From: Gracilaria domingensis
Lineage: Eukaryota; Rhodophyta; Florideophyceae; Gracilariales; Gracilariaceae
Assembly: GCA_022539475.1 (NCBI GenBank)
Contig: VCMS01000067.1
Coordinates: forward strand, 62,001 to 126,000
DNA: 64,000 nt
Reading direction: 5' to 3'
Shown: positions 38,681-48,889 of the stretch, piece after piece
Layout: every line of letters begins with the position of its first letter
How positions within the stretch are numbered: position 1 is the stretch's first letter
The notes under the pieces: model-generated
What the model was told of the DNA's origin: nothing
What the model saw: the letters and a program-made list of their open reading frames with translations, nothing else
Databases searched by the model: none
Program-made: the position numbers and the translations under genes

Positions 38681-40819
38681 TCAGTTTTTCTGAACGGGGC
38701 TCACCGAATTCGGTGCGTGAACTCCGTTCGGGGGGCCTAACTGAACCCCATGCGTGGGTACTTCGCCTTGAACCTGGTTCGAAGGTGCCTGTGCCGGAAC
38801 GGAGGGCTGAGCATAGACCGGAACCGGTAATCCCAGTTCAGCTCTGGCCTTATCATATTCCTTTCGTGGAACAGATTCCTTTTCCTCGGGCGTGAGGGCG
38901 TCGTAATACGCAATGATTTTCGGCCTGTGCGACGGCGGAAATACGCACTGCGTCGATACGTGACCTGGAAGGTAGCACTGGTAACATATGACCGAGGCCG
39001 GTTTGTCGCGAGGGCGATTGTCCACTCGACGTTGTAATGCTGTGTCCTTCCACCCTGGACGGTTCAGACGCGACGAATTGTTAGCGTAAGGCAGCGGGGC
39101 TGCAGGCACCCGGACACCTTGGGCATACAATGCGGGGTCTTCTTCCGTGCTCGGAATCGAGGTTGACGGCAGGTCGGTATATCCGTAAGAATCGGGGTTA
39201 CTTCCGATGAAGTGGACGTTATCAGCATCACCGACAGCGGTTTCACGTCGCAAAACCGACATTGATGGTGACGAACTCTCCGCGAGTAGCGCTTTCGAGC
39301 GGCGCTGCCCCGGGTTGCGGGCTCGATACGTCTCTCCTTCCGCCTGGGCGTAATAGACCAACTCTAGGTACGTCATTCGGCGTTTTTCCTCGCGTCGGCG
39401 AGCGACCAACGACCGAATGGTGGGGTCCAAACCATCAACAAACATGGTACACCGCTCCCGTGCGGAATACACATTACCACATCGGTGAAACGCTTTGTTC
39501 AACCGCGTTGAATAAACCGTTTCAGATTCTCCACTCTTCTGTCTAGTGTCGCGAACAGCAAGAGTAGCACTGTAAATCGCGTTGGAAGTCGCGTACGACC
39601 TGAGAAGGTAGTTCACGGCTTCCGGCCAACACGTGACTCCTCCTTCCGAGGCTCTCGAGGTTCCTCGAACTGAGTTGTACTGATCTTCCGCAGTCCCTGT
39701 TAGGAAGTACGGCAGTGCCACATATGCCTGTGCTTCACTCATACCGAGTATATCGGCCTCCTGGACGAACCTGGCAAGGAAATCCAAGATAAGGATAGGA
39801 TCTGTCCCCGAGAACGTCCTTGTTTCAAGGGTAACATTCAACCTTCGAATGTAGTCCTTCACCTTACCGGTTCCTCGCGAGGAGCGATTCGAAGTAACAT
39901 CTTCCAACCGATAATAGCGGTACGACAACAGCTTTGTGTAGAGCGGGTCCGTCGGCTTTAACTCTTTGAGTCCCAAGTGGCGCCGTCCTTTCACGCGTGA
40001 TCTCATCACTGCCTGAGTAGACTGCGTCGCTTTCGACCGTGTCGAACGTGACCTATGACGGTTGTCATCACTATCAGATGAATCTGACGAACTGTCTTCA
40101 GTCATGCCGCTCGAGTCAGAGCGCGATGAATCCGAATCATAGTGAACTCGTTTTGGGTGTCGACGTTTCTGCTTCACCGAACGATGGTCTTCATCCGCAG
40201 ATGGATTTCCTTGAGGAAACTGTGCGTCCACAGCTTCATCCATACGGATTGTATCCTCCAGCGTTTCCAAGCGCGAACGAATTCGACCGATATCGGTGCG
40301 CATTTTCTCGACAAATGCCCGGTACTCCGTGACGAAGACGTCTGGGGTACCCAGATTTTCCATAATGGAATTCACGTCCCTTCTCAGAAGACGTAAGTCT
40401 CCTGAGACATCCCTCACCTGGGTATTATCAACCTGCGTCCTCAACGAGGTAACATCCTGTAGGAGTTCCACCTGAGCAGCGTGATTAATATCCAAGCGGG
40501 ATTCCAACCTAGCCAACTCGGCTACGGTAGCAGCGTTAGGATTAACCATGGATGGTGTCTCAACGACGGGTTGAGCAGAACCCACGTTTTCCTTAGGTGC
40601 TTCCGTAGCTGAGCGCGTTCTCCGGGGGCGGGGTACGACCTCAAGAGGTTGCGCCTCATCTGGGATAGACCGGGACGTCGGTGCAACGGGTGGAACCGCA
40701 GCTGACGACCGCGCTGAACCAGCTCGAGAACCTCGAGGCGGTTGCGGCACACTGGAAACCAGTAAGCAATCTGATCCAGATGATCCAGTTAAACTGGTAC
40801 ACGAGTCTCCAAAGAACAA
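38681..40819 (-). CDS. gag polyprotein of element 3
   Basis: 712 codons, uninterrupted. There is an N-terminal Pro/Ala/Ser-rich part, a coiled-coil-like stretch (LARLESRLDINHAAQVELLQ), a Ser/Asp/Arg-rich segment, and a capsid-like core (HLGLKELKPTDPLYTKLLSY, DPILILDFLARFVQEADILG, CTMFVDGLDPTIRSLVARR). A CCHC zinc knuckle near the end (CYQCYLPGHVSTQC) binds genomic RNA. Start choice is uncertain: the frame opens at a TTG (40819), there is no ATG in the leader, and the first in-frame ATG is MVNPNAATVAEL at about residue 91. Element 2 has an ATG further upstream at the position where this copy has GTG. Confidence 0.88.
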   Translation of the reverse strand: MFFGDSCTSLTGSSGSDCLLVSSVPQPPRGSRAGSARSSAAVPPVAPTSRSIPDEAQPLEVVPRPRRTRSATEAPKENVGSAQPVVETPSMVNPNAATVAELARLESRLDINHAAQVELLQDVTSLRTQVDNTQVRDVSGDLRLLRRDVNSIMENLGTPDVFVTEYRAFVEKMRTDIGRIRSRLETLEDTIRMDEAVDAQFPQGNPSADEDHRSVKQKRRHPKRVHYDSDSSRSDSSGMTEDSSSDSSDSDDNRHRSRSTRSKATQSTQAVMRSRVKGRRHLGLKELKPTDPLYTKLLSYRYYRLEDVTSNRSSRGTGKVKDYIRRLNVTLETRTFSGTDPILILDFLARFVQEADILGMSEAQAYVALPYFLTGTAEDQYNSVRGTSRASEGGVTCWPEAVNYLLRSYATSNAIYSATLAVRDTRQKSGESETVYSTRLNKAFHRCGNVYSARERCTMFVDGLDPTIRSLVARRREEKRRMTYLELVYYAQAEGETYRARNPGQRRSKALLAESSSPSMSVLRRETAVGDADNVHFIGSNPDSYGYTDLPSTSIPSTEEDPALYAQGVRVPAAPLPYANNSSRLNRPGWKDTALQRRVDNRPRDKPASVICYQCYLPGHVSTQCVFPPSHRPKIIAYYDALTPEEKESVPRKEYDKARAELGLPVPVYAQPSVPAQAPSNQVQGEVPTHGVQLGPPNGVHAPNSVSPVQKN

Positions 40820-40979
40820 GAAAACTCAATAAACCTTCTCGGTAAACCACCACGTCAGCGGTTGACGTTCAAAAATTGTCAACCTCCAAAACTCTAAAGA
40901 GTCCTCTGATCGTTTTCAGAAAACGGTGATCCGTCAACAATCAAGTCAATTCCACGACAGTGACCTAAAACGGTTCTAA

Positions 40980-40991
40980 GTCGGGAGACCA
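40980..40991 (-). promoter_or_regulatory. primer-binding site of element 3
   Basis: On the minus strand tggtctcccgac starts three bases after the 5' LTR. It is identical to the site in element 2. Confidence 0.8.
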
Positions 40992-40994
40992 CTT

Positions 40995-41966
40995 TGTGGG
41001 GCAAACTCGGAAGAGTGAAACCCACCAGACTGTCCGAAGGTCCGCTCTCGTGAGAGATGGCAGACCAGTGACAGAGCCCTCTGTACCACCGTAACTCGGT
41101 TGTAAGGCCGAAGTGGCAACTGGCTATACCTACAGAGGTGCTAGGCCACGTGGTGAGGAAACGATGAGAAACTCCAGAGATGGGGTGGTATCGGCAACGA
41201 TGAAACACGACCAACGACAGGTGTAGTCCCGAGAGGGAAAGCAACAGAAAACAACAACCAAACAACAGCCACACGCGACGGGTAGGGCCTCCTCGGCACT
41301 GTGCCCGGAGCGGGGCGAGATCCTCCAACGGTAATGCACGGGTTTCCGTAAACACGGCAAAACTCTATACAGATTCGGATCACTTCGTAATCTAGTCCTA
41401 TACCTCCTCGGTACGACCCTCAGGTCCCGACATCAACGACAGATGTTCCTCAAAGGTACCGAGAGGGTAGGACCACCGTAACCAGACGTGGCTATACTCG
41501 CGAGAGTGATAACCCACGTAGGCGGTTGGCGCCAGAGCCTCACTCGTGTAGAGTCCACTCAGGAGAGCGCTACTCGACAAAGAGTTCACTTAGAAGTGCT
41601 CGGGTTGACTTTACAAAGGTGCTCGCGACGACGAGGTCGAGCTCACCTAAGTAGGTCTAAACTAACTATGTACACGTGGTGCACACCCGCAGGGGTCCGT
41701 ACACGTGGCTAGCCCAGTGTCAGGCACCTCAGGTGCACCACCTATTGTCCCGTAATATGCACACACACGGTGGTGTAGTACACGCGTCCACCTAGCGGTA
41801 TTGGCCAGCAATGGCAACCCTGATTACAGGTAACTGTGGGAAAGCCATTCCAAAAGTAACCGCCAAAATTGGGTCCAACTCATAACTCTTCGAGTGCATC
41901 CTCGTATCACTCCCCTGAGTATATGAGGCGCATCATCGATAACCACGCAAAATGCGTTGCTCTACA
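40995..41966 (-). repeat. 5' LTR of element 3
   Basis: 972 bp, nearly identical to 30967-31940. In minus orientation it starts TGTAGAGCAACGC and ends TTGCCCCACA. Confidence 0.95.
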
Positions 41967-41971
41967 TTGGA
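41967..41971. repeat. target-site duplication of element 3, right copy
   Basis: ttgga, matching 30962-30966. Confidence 0.92.
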
Positions 41972-42202
41972 CTCGTCTGATCGAGAGCTTTGCAACTACC
42001 TCTCTAGCTCGAGGATAGGACGCGTAGGACACGAGTTACAGTACGGCCGCCACAGCGGAATGAGTGGAAAACCGCGGCAGTAAGCCCGTCTGCAACACTT
42101 GGAAAGCTTCACCTGAGTGATCTTAGGCAGCTACAGAATCTCTCCAGGTGAAACTGCGTCAGCAGGAGTGGCCCATACGCCATAGAGGCCCGCGAACGGG
42201 AA

Positions 42203-42415
42203 GTGTTCCCACAAGAATTCGTTATCGAACGCATCGTGAGTCACGTCGTGAACCCCGATGAGGAGACTGAATACCAAGTCCGTTGGTACGGATACCCCCC
42301 TGAGGAGGATACTTTCGAGCCGATCGAACATCTGCCTCGATCGAAGGTTCTTGCCTACTACCGGCGCAAGCGCTTACCGCCTCCTCCAAACTTGGACGCA
42401 GCCCAGGTAGGGTGA
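42203..42415 (+). pseudogene. chromodomain end of element 2 pol, cut off by element 3
   Basis: A 70-codon frame with a complete chromodomain: EFVIERIVSHVVN, YQVRWYGYPPEEDTF, EPIEHLPRSKVLAYY. It is separated from the rest of element 2 pol by the 11-kb nested insertion and by earlier stops in the linker (41967-42202). The frame ends at TGA in AQVG, the same ending as element 3. Confidence 0.82.
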
Positions 42416-42790
42416 CAGTATCACTGTGCCGCGAGGTGAACCGACGGGTCCACTTGTGGGAGAATAATTGATGGTATTACCAAGAAGTTTGGGTTGTTCC
42501 TACGGAAGGAAGTATCGAAGGGATGAAAGAAGAAAGATGAGTTCCGTTTAACGGACGCCGATTTATCGGAAAGAAGCGAACTACCGTCTAACGGTCCATG
42601 TGAACATGTCGTGAAGCTACACGCGTAATGGAGAATCGTATTGGAACGATGGTGCGCCAAAGGCACTGAACCGTAATCCGTTTATGAAAGAACTGATATC
42701 GAAGTCGATTTTATTCTAAGGAGAAGTTGTACCGCTAGCTATTGCGGAGTGCGTTGGTCGCAGAGCCTACCACAGCCCATCATGGAGGGA
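42416..42790. repeat. cluster of short hairpins (element 2)
   Basis: Small palindromes between the chromodomain stop and the antisense ORF stop: ccgtttaacgg (near 42546), ccgatttatcgg (near 42559), ccgtctaacgg (near 42585) and ccgctagctattgcgg (near 42731). Position and style match elements 1 and 3, with different loop sequences. Confidence 0.7.
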
Positions 42791-42810
42791 ACCCACCGCT
42801 GGGGTCACTG

Positions 42811-44619
42811 CTATCCTGTCGAAGGACCGGCATCTCCAGGGTTGGACTGCCCTGCTTGGGGAGGCTGACTCGCGAAAGCCTGCGCGCCCAATGCCAACAG
42901 CTGGCCGAGGTCGTACATATCCGGTGGAACCGGCACCCGAAGTCCGAGGAGGTTGTTGCGCATCGCTACCACGCGAGGGTCAATATTCCCCTGCGAAGGA
43001 CCCACGCCCCAACCGATAGGAGCAACTGGCGCAGCCGCCCATCCGACAACCGGAATTCCTGCGGAAGCCGCCGACGGGCCTCCCGTTGCCGGGTCTTCCA
43101 CAGTATCATCCACCATTGTATCGTTCTCCTCTGCTACGGAGTAATAGTTGTCGGAAAACATGAACCCAATAGGGTGATCGCTCGGAACCACTCGAGGAAG
43201 TCCGCGTAGGACGAGAGCCCGCTCCTTCGGGACGGTCACGGACTCCCAGGGATCGTAATACACGAAGTCACTGACACCCGGATGTCTTCGCCCTGGAGAA
43301 CGGTCGTAGTGCGAACGAGTGCCCCTGGGGTTGTTTTCCGCCCGAACGGTACTCTAATCAATGGAATCGATGAGATCGATAAGGCTGATAACCTCGCTGA
43401 CGTTTTCGTCCGAACCGAGCGCGGTGTATAAGTCCAGTGATCTAATCACATTCCGTAACCTCGGAGGCAAATACCAAACACGGTTCCGGTCGTATGCTTC
43501 CCATAGCATAAACGCGGCAACGCGAGCGGCCTATTCGGCGATGAAGAGCATCCAATACTCCTAGTACGTATTCAAAATCATGCGTGCACCCACATAGGAG
43601 ATGCACGGAGAGAATTCCGGGAAACACCCGCGTGGTACCTCATAGTGAGCCTACCACGATGGGAGTGGAGCGAATCGACCGGCTAGTGCGTCCGGTCGCA
43701 AACGTTCAACCTCCATATTCTCGTGCGGGATCTGATACCCGAACCGGGATCGCCATTTGCGTTCGTTTCGCAGTCGGTCGAAGAAGCTTCCCTCTCCCGA
43801 AGGGCGATGCAGATACTGAAACTCCGCTCGCAGGATAGGCCTGTTGAACAGGAGAATGTCCGCCGGCATCGACTCCGGGAAGTGTTCCGCCGCCTGGAAT
43901 TCCGCGAGGTTCGCTCCATACTTGACCTCTCCGTAAGTTCGGAACCGGGAAAGGTCGAACCCGTAGGACTCCGGAATCCTCTCGGGGAACGAGGCTCGGT
44001 CCTTCCGAAAGTATGCCAATCGCGCCATAGCCGCGCGCGCTTCATCCAGCGTTTCGTATCCACGGCCGCGCCGTTTTCGTGACAACACGTGAGGTGCGAC
44101 CGCCACGCGGAGTCTCCAATCCCAGGAATCCACCATATCTCGGTGCAGGCTGCCAGGCACCATACCGTTCTCGGTGTATGAATCCATCAACGCACTGTTG
44201 CGAACCGCTGTCGGGTGAAACCAGGGCGCTCTGGAATAGGCCCAGCTTCCTCCGGTAGTCGGGTCTTGAACAAGGAGCGATTCACGCGCTATCCAGCCAG
44301 CTGGAGTCGCCAGCAAGGGCACCACCTGAGCGGAATTCCACGCCGCGACGTCGACCGGGTTCGGTATAGCTGTGTGATGTTGACTCTGAGGCAGAGGAGC
44401 TGAAGCAAAAACGCCGAGATACCCTGTCGCAGGAGTTGCGGGACCGGAAACGTTCGGAGCCCCGGCTTGAGAATGCTGCTCGTTGCCCTGGTGAGGGTTC
44501 ATCGAATCGTCGATCGCAGAAGAAACTTCAAGTACTGAATCGTCTGAGTGCAGAGAAGTTGAGTGCGCTTGCGCGTGTGTCTCGTTGTGAAGAGGAACCG
44601 GAATCTCGGATATTTCCAT
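42811..44619 (-). pseudogene. antisense accessory ORF of element 2 (in-frame stops)
   Basis: 603 codons in one frame from the ATG at 44619 (MEISEIPVPLHNETH) to a TAG at 42811, with four in-frame stops, all between about 43350 and 43650, and no net frameshift. Conserved with element 1 along its length: RAPWFHP, SWDWRLRVAV, RPILRAEF, ERKWRSRFG, EVPRGC, ARVAAFM, DRSPGR, DFVYYDPWE and a GPSTG end. With element 3 it shares the two ends only (WNSAQ, GWIA, then HPIGFMFSDN). The ATG lies 80 bp from the 3' LTR. I cannot assign a fold or function. Decay is consistent with the age of element 2. Confidence 0.7.
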
Positions 44620-44685
44620 GGTGGACCACGCTTATATGCGAGCTCGCTGAAGAGTCTCAGCTTGTAAACCTGATGTTTCCTCCGC

Positions 44686-44699
44686 TAAGGAGGGGAATA
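44686..44699 (+). promoter_or_regulatory. polypurine tract of element 2
   Basis: taaggaggggaata directly before the 3' LTR start TGTAGAGC; one G shorter and slightly altered compared with element 3. Confidence 0.8.
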
Positions 44700-45647
44700 T
44701 GTAGAGCAAAACGGGCTCGCCCGATACACGGGGATGGTTCTCATAAATCCCTGATAGGAATGATTCCGGGTACTCGGAATGTATGAGTAATGGCCCACGG
44801 ATGGGATGCTTTCGCCAGTATTGAGGTACGGTACCCTGAGGGGTCGGCCATGACGTGACGCAGATGACTATTGGTCGCCTGTACGGGTGTGTAGGAATGG
44901 GTGTGTTCACACATGTTTGGTTATGATTGTCGGATATTTTGCTGGCCGCTGCCGCCGGTTGTCACGTGCATCACGTGTATCGACCTGCTTAGGTGTGCAA
45001 TAGATTATTTAATTTAGTTTAACTAATTTATCGGTTACGATATAAGAGGTGACCTCCCGGTGACCGAGTTCGGCTCTGAACCAAGTTCGCCTGCGCGAAG
45101 TGCACAACTCCCTCAGGAGGGTCACCGCGTACGGTACGGATTGGATTCATCCCTCGGGATCATTCAGGCACTACTGACCTTCTACACAGCTGTTGCCTTT
45201 GGGCTTATTTCCGTTTTCAGACCATTGGTTTACTTGTCTTTTTTTCAGATTACTGCTTATTTGTGTCAGGTGGGTTTTCCGTCTCTGTACAGAGTTACTG
45301 CAGCGTGGGCTTAATACATAACCCCCGTCTCTCGTCGTCGGGTCTGTTGCCGCTTTTCGCACGCCCCGCCGAGGGTTCCTCTTTTGTTTTTCCCTTCTTT
45401 TTCTCCCGTCTACCTAGGGTTTACCCCGCTCTACGGTATCTTTCTTTCCGACTATTCCGTCACTTTTCGCCGGACTCCTGGATCAGGCCCGTTCACCCTC
45501 AACCTCCGTAGGTATATCACGTACCACGCGCGGTCTTACACCCGCACTATCCGTGTTCGGAGGGCTCACCACTGAGTTCACCTCGTCTAGAGGGCAAAGA
45601 CTCGAACGCTATGAGAGACGATCTAATCGCTGGGGTTCTGCTCTACA
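44700..45647 (+). repeat. 3' LTR of element 2
   Basis: 948 bp, TGTAGAGCAAAACG ... CTCTACA, homologous to 22615-23595 with many substitutions and a deletion of about 30 bp within the ggtgacctcccggtcacc region. Confidence 0.9.
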
Positions 45648-47347
45648 TTAATGTGGGCCACACTATTTGATGAAGGCCTTTTTGGGCAAAGGAAACAAAT
45701 ATTAATGTGGCCGACAGTAATTACGGTATCACACCAAATATGATATAAACCAAAATAGTGTGGCCCAAGTTATTTACGTTTGACTCAAATAATGTGGGCT
45801 CAGCATACGCGCGATCTCCCATCTATTGCAAAATAACTTTACCCGCAAATTGATTTCAATGCTTTGCTACAATCTCTTGAAGTTCAGGAAACAAATGGCG
45901 CTCCTCTCAAACACCATTCAAATGTAACGCGAATCCTGTGCGACTCATCGCTAGTTTTTGCCTTTACACGCTGAAATCACTACCGTAACCCACAATAAAG
46001 TAATAGGTGCATAGACCTGTTTGTACCGTAAACAGCTCTTTTTAAATAAGAAGTTTTCACTTGAAAGCTAAACCTTTCTTTTCAGCACGTTCATACATTT
46101 TGAAATAAGGTGCAGTCTTACGACATGTACTCGTGCGGCCAAGATAGGAAGACAATAAATGGTTTTAGTGTGTTAATTTCGTATGAAAACGCATCGTTCA
46201 TACACAATCGTGCTAGAAAGGACAGACTGTGCGTAGTATGCACTGCGTGCAGTACAAACAAATTGGTTTTGTTTCTGCATTTAAATAGCCTGAAGTATCT
46301 GTTCTGTCTGCTTCAAGCTCACCCACGACGGCGATGCACTCGTAAAGTGCAAGAAAAGTGCCACTGTTAAAGGACTAAGCATGCTTGCAAAAATTATGGC
46401 GTTAACTGCCGTGCAGATACTTTTAATTGCGATACACAAATAATAAACATTTTTACGAAATGTAATCGTGAGCAGCATATTAGCAGCCAAAAACAGAAAA
46501 AACGGTTGTGAGCAGTGGCGATTTTGCTGCTTTTGGTTGCTGACATGCTGCTATAGTGGCTATGCAGAAGTTAGTTTGTAATTAAAACGTTGTAGAGACG
46601 AAAGCTAGACGCTTTTAATTAACCACTAATGGCATGCCAAATGTAGTGGTAATAAGCTAAACCTTCAGTACGTCAGATGTGAAGCGTACTGTTTTTTCCT
46701 TCCTTGGTTCGAAATTAGCCCACATTCTAACGTTTTTGTCGAATCTTAATTAAACAGCGCGTTCCCGCAAACCGTCTTTTATTTCAAAACTAGGCTCAGT
46801 TTTCCTTATTTAAAAAGGGCTAGTAGTGTAGGTTATTACCGTTTACACTATTTGCGGTACCACAGTAAATATGCACCCACACTAATTGCGGTCACTGGGT
46901 GTAGATTACTTCGTTCTGTCAGCTGACTGGTTAAAATGGAATTGAACTAACTACCAGTCTTCTCTTGTGTGAGGCAGGGTCTAAACAAGCGTGAGCGTGA
47001 GCGTGAACGGCGTTTTATTGGCAGAAAAAGGGTGGGGCATATACGCCCGTGAATGCCCGGGAGCAATTCTTTGAATGCCCCTGATCTGTAAGTAAAACGA
47101 TTTGGCAAGTAATACTGCTACACTTGGAAGCCTCTTTGCTAATTATTTGAACTCAAAACAAGGCGCCGGCAACGTCGATTTGGGGCAGGTTATGATGCCT
47201 CCGGTGCATTTTACGGGGTGCCCAACAACCCACTGCAGTCGACACAAATCGATAAGGTTTTAACTCTCCCCCTTGAGCACCTGCGTTCTCTCCAGGATAA
47301 AGGACAATGATTGCCTGTCCGCCTCCTTTTTTCCTCTCCGATTTGTA
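45648..47347. other. AT-rich region with repeated subterminal-like motifs; possible DNA transposon remnant
   Basis: No gene recognised. The left end has four variants of an AATGTGGGCC-type word (near 45651, 45704, 45751 and 45789). The right part (46824-46910) has inverted relatives (acactatttgcgg, cacactaattgcgg). A pair of looser direct matches occurs (acggtatcacaccaaatatg near 45722; gcggtaccacagtaaatatg near 46853). Repeats of this style mark the ends of many DNA transposons. A short (gcgtga)n run lies near 46990. The last ~100 bases lead into the next ORF. Confidence 0.35.
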
Positions 47348-48889
47348 ATGTCAAGCCATACTTCCTCTCAGCCCAATATGGCGGCTCCCGTGCGTAGAAG
47401 CCATCGTAAACATCCCGGATCCATACTACCGGTAGTACTGCCGTCCGTCGCCCAGCCTGATGCATCAAACTCCTCCTCTCTACTTCGAACTGTTGCTAAT
47501 GTTGCGCTCCCCTCTTCATCGGACATCAACGTTTCTCCTTACAACACTCCGGGATTTAGGGAAGAGCGCATGCAATACGTCTACTCCTTCCTACTGCGGA
47601 AAAGCGTCCCTGACCTGCGAAAGATTTGCAAATCGTTCCGCCTTACAGTTCGTAATCGCAAGCAGAATCAACTGGTGGCGCAAATTACTCTGTTTCTACA
47701 CGTCAAGAGCTTAGAAGACATCAGCATAAGAGATTGTTTATCTCTTAATGACGAGTTGAAATCTTTCTTTGCTTGGGAGAAGAGGTGCATCGAAAGTCGC
47801 GGAAGTGTTACTCCACTGCTCAAAGTCGGAGAGTTTCTCAACATCGTTACTGAAAAAGACAGAGCCGTGTACGAGAAGCAAATTGCATCGTTTCAACAAG
47901 AGGATGAACCGTCGGAGCAGTTTCCGTTGACATTGGAGGAACCGTCTGGTCACAAACAGCCGACCTTCAGCATAAATGAATTTGCACCGCTAATAGTACT
48001 ACTGCGCGATGATGAGCAAGCTCGAATTGCATTGGATAAGGCCGTGATAGAGACTTTGAGTAAGGAAGTGCTGGACCGCAAAGTAACACGCGAATCTTAC
48101 TGCTTGACTATTGCGAGTCGTTTCAATAACAATGACCTGGATTCAAAGAATTGCTTCGCTGGGAGGAAGAACGAAGTGGATTCGAACAAAAGACCACTTT
48201 GTTATAAGAGTGCTGCTGTGTTGAGAAAACAATTTGAAAGCGTTCGGTATATCGTCACGACGGCAAGATCTAGGTTGGCAGTGTCTGGTCAAAATGATCC
48301 GAGCAACATATCCAACTTTCTTCGAAGGGTCCCCGGTGGGTCTGCGCTGACTGCTGATTCTAAGCGAGCTTACATTTTTTTCATCGTTGCAAAAACCGGT
48401 ACAGCAAATGAAGCGCATCATTTGCTTACCACTTTTTCGAAGCTCATTGAAGAAGACGAAGGGGGTGTAGAGGAGGGTGGTCTGGGTGGCAAAGAACATA
48501 GCGAGGCCTTTAGCAGTCGACAGAGAAGTGGATCCGGTGCTCGGAACAGTGGCAGTCACAAGCACAATTATGAGATTTCGAAGGGTGTCAGTGAATCTAA
48601 TCAAATTGGTCGTGAATAGACAGCTATCATGAGAGAGCATCTGGCGCTTGAACGCCAGAAGGCAGAGGGGCCAGTTAAGTCATATGAAGAGGTCGAACTG
48701 GATGCGTATGCAAATCGTATGAAGTTTGCTACATATCTTGCAGAAAGCTCAGCCCACCTCAAGAGAGTTCGTGATCTGCATGACAGGGAGGTGGTAGACG
48801 TATTACAGGACAACCACACCGTGTTGTTGAAAAAGTTCAAGGGCATGGTCGAAAAGGGAAGGAGTGAAGACCTTTATGACGAACCGTAA
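47348..48889 (+). pseudogene. SAP-like domain ORF with one in-frame TAG
   Basis: The frame runs from the ATG at 47348 to a TAA at 48887-48889, interrupted only by a TAG at 48617-48619. The 423-residue first part has a SAP-like helix-extended-helix at about residues 80-115 (SVPDLRKICKSFRLTVRNRK), a motif that binds AT-rich DNA. An uncharacterised middle follows, then a Gly/Ser-rich tail. The 86-residue second part is a charged helix (MREHLALERQKAEGPVKSYE ... LLKKFKGMV), reminiscent of the C-terminal helices of Myb/SANT-like transposon-associated proteins. It may be a transposon accessory protein or a host gene with a nonsense mutation. Family not recognised. Confidence 0.45.

Larger units (their letters stand above)
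30967..41966 (-). mobile_element. Ty3/gypsy chromodomain retrotransposon, element 3 (complete ends, young, defective)
   Basis: An 11.0-kb element in minus orientation, nested inside element 2 between its pol and chromodomain. The LTRs (40995-41966 as 5' LTR, 30967-31940 as 3' LTR) are almost identical: I see one substitution and a 2-base indel. The 5-bp duplication ttgga is perfect. Order in its own sense: LTR, PBS, gag, protease, RT-RNase H-integrase, tail, chromodomain, hairpin cluster, antisense ORF, PPT, LTR. Despite its youth, pol has a frameshift, an in-frame TAA and further breaks in the tail, so it was probably mobilised by proteins of another copy (inference). Confidence 0.95.
22615..45647 (+). 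mobile_element. Ty3/gypsy chromodomain retrotransposon, element 2 (old, interrupted by element 3)
   Basis: Order on the plus strand: 5' LTR (22615-23595), primer-binding site, gag, protease, RT, RNase H, integrase, then the inserted element 3 (30967-41966), then chromodomain, hairpin cluster, antisense ORF, polypurine tract and 3' LTR (44700-45647). Subtracting the insert leaves about 12.0 kb. The LTRs differ by visible substitutions and indels throughout, and all ORFs carry stops or frameshifts, so this is an old copy. The 5-bp flanks do not match (tgaac left, ttaat right), so the ends may have mutated, or the LTRs may come from a recombination between copies. Confidence 0.85.

Noticed and set aside
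48617-48628. Functional UAG readthrough signal
   Set aside because: No sequence context that I would accept as a readthrough signal; a nonsense mutation is simpler. Kept only as a finding to test.
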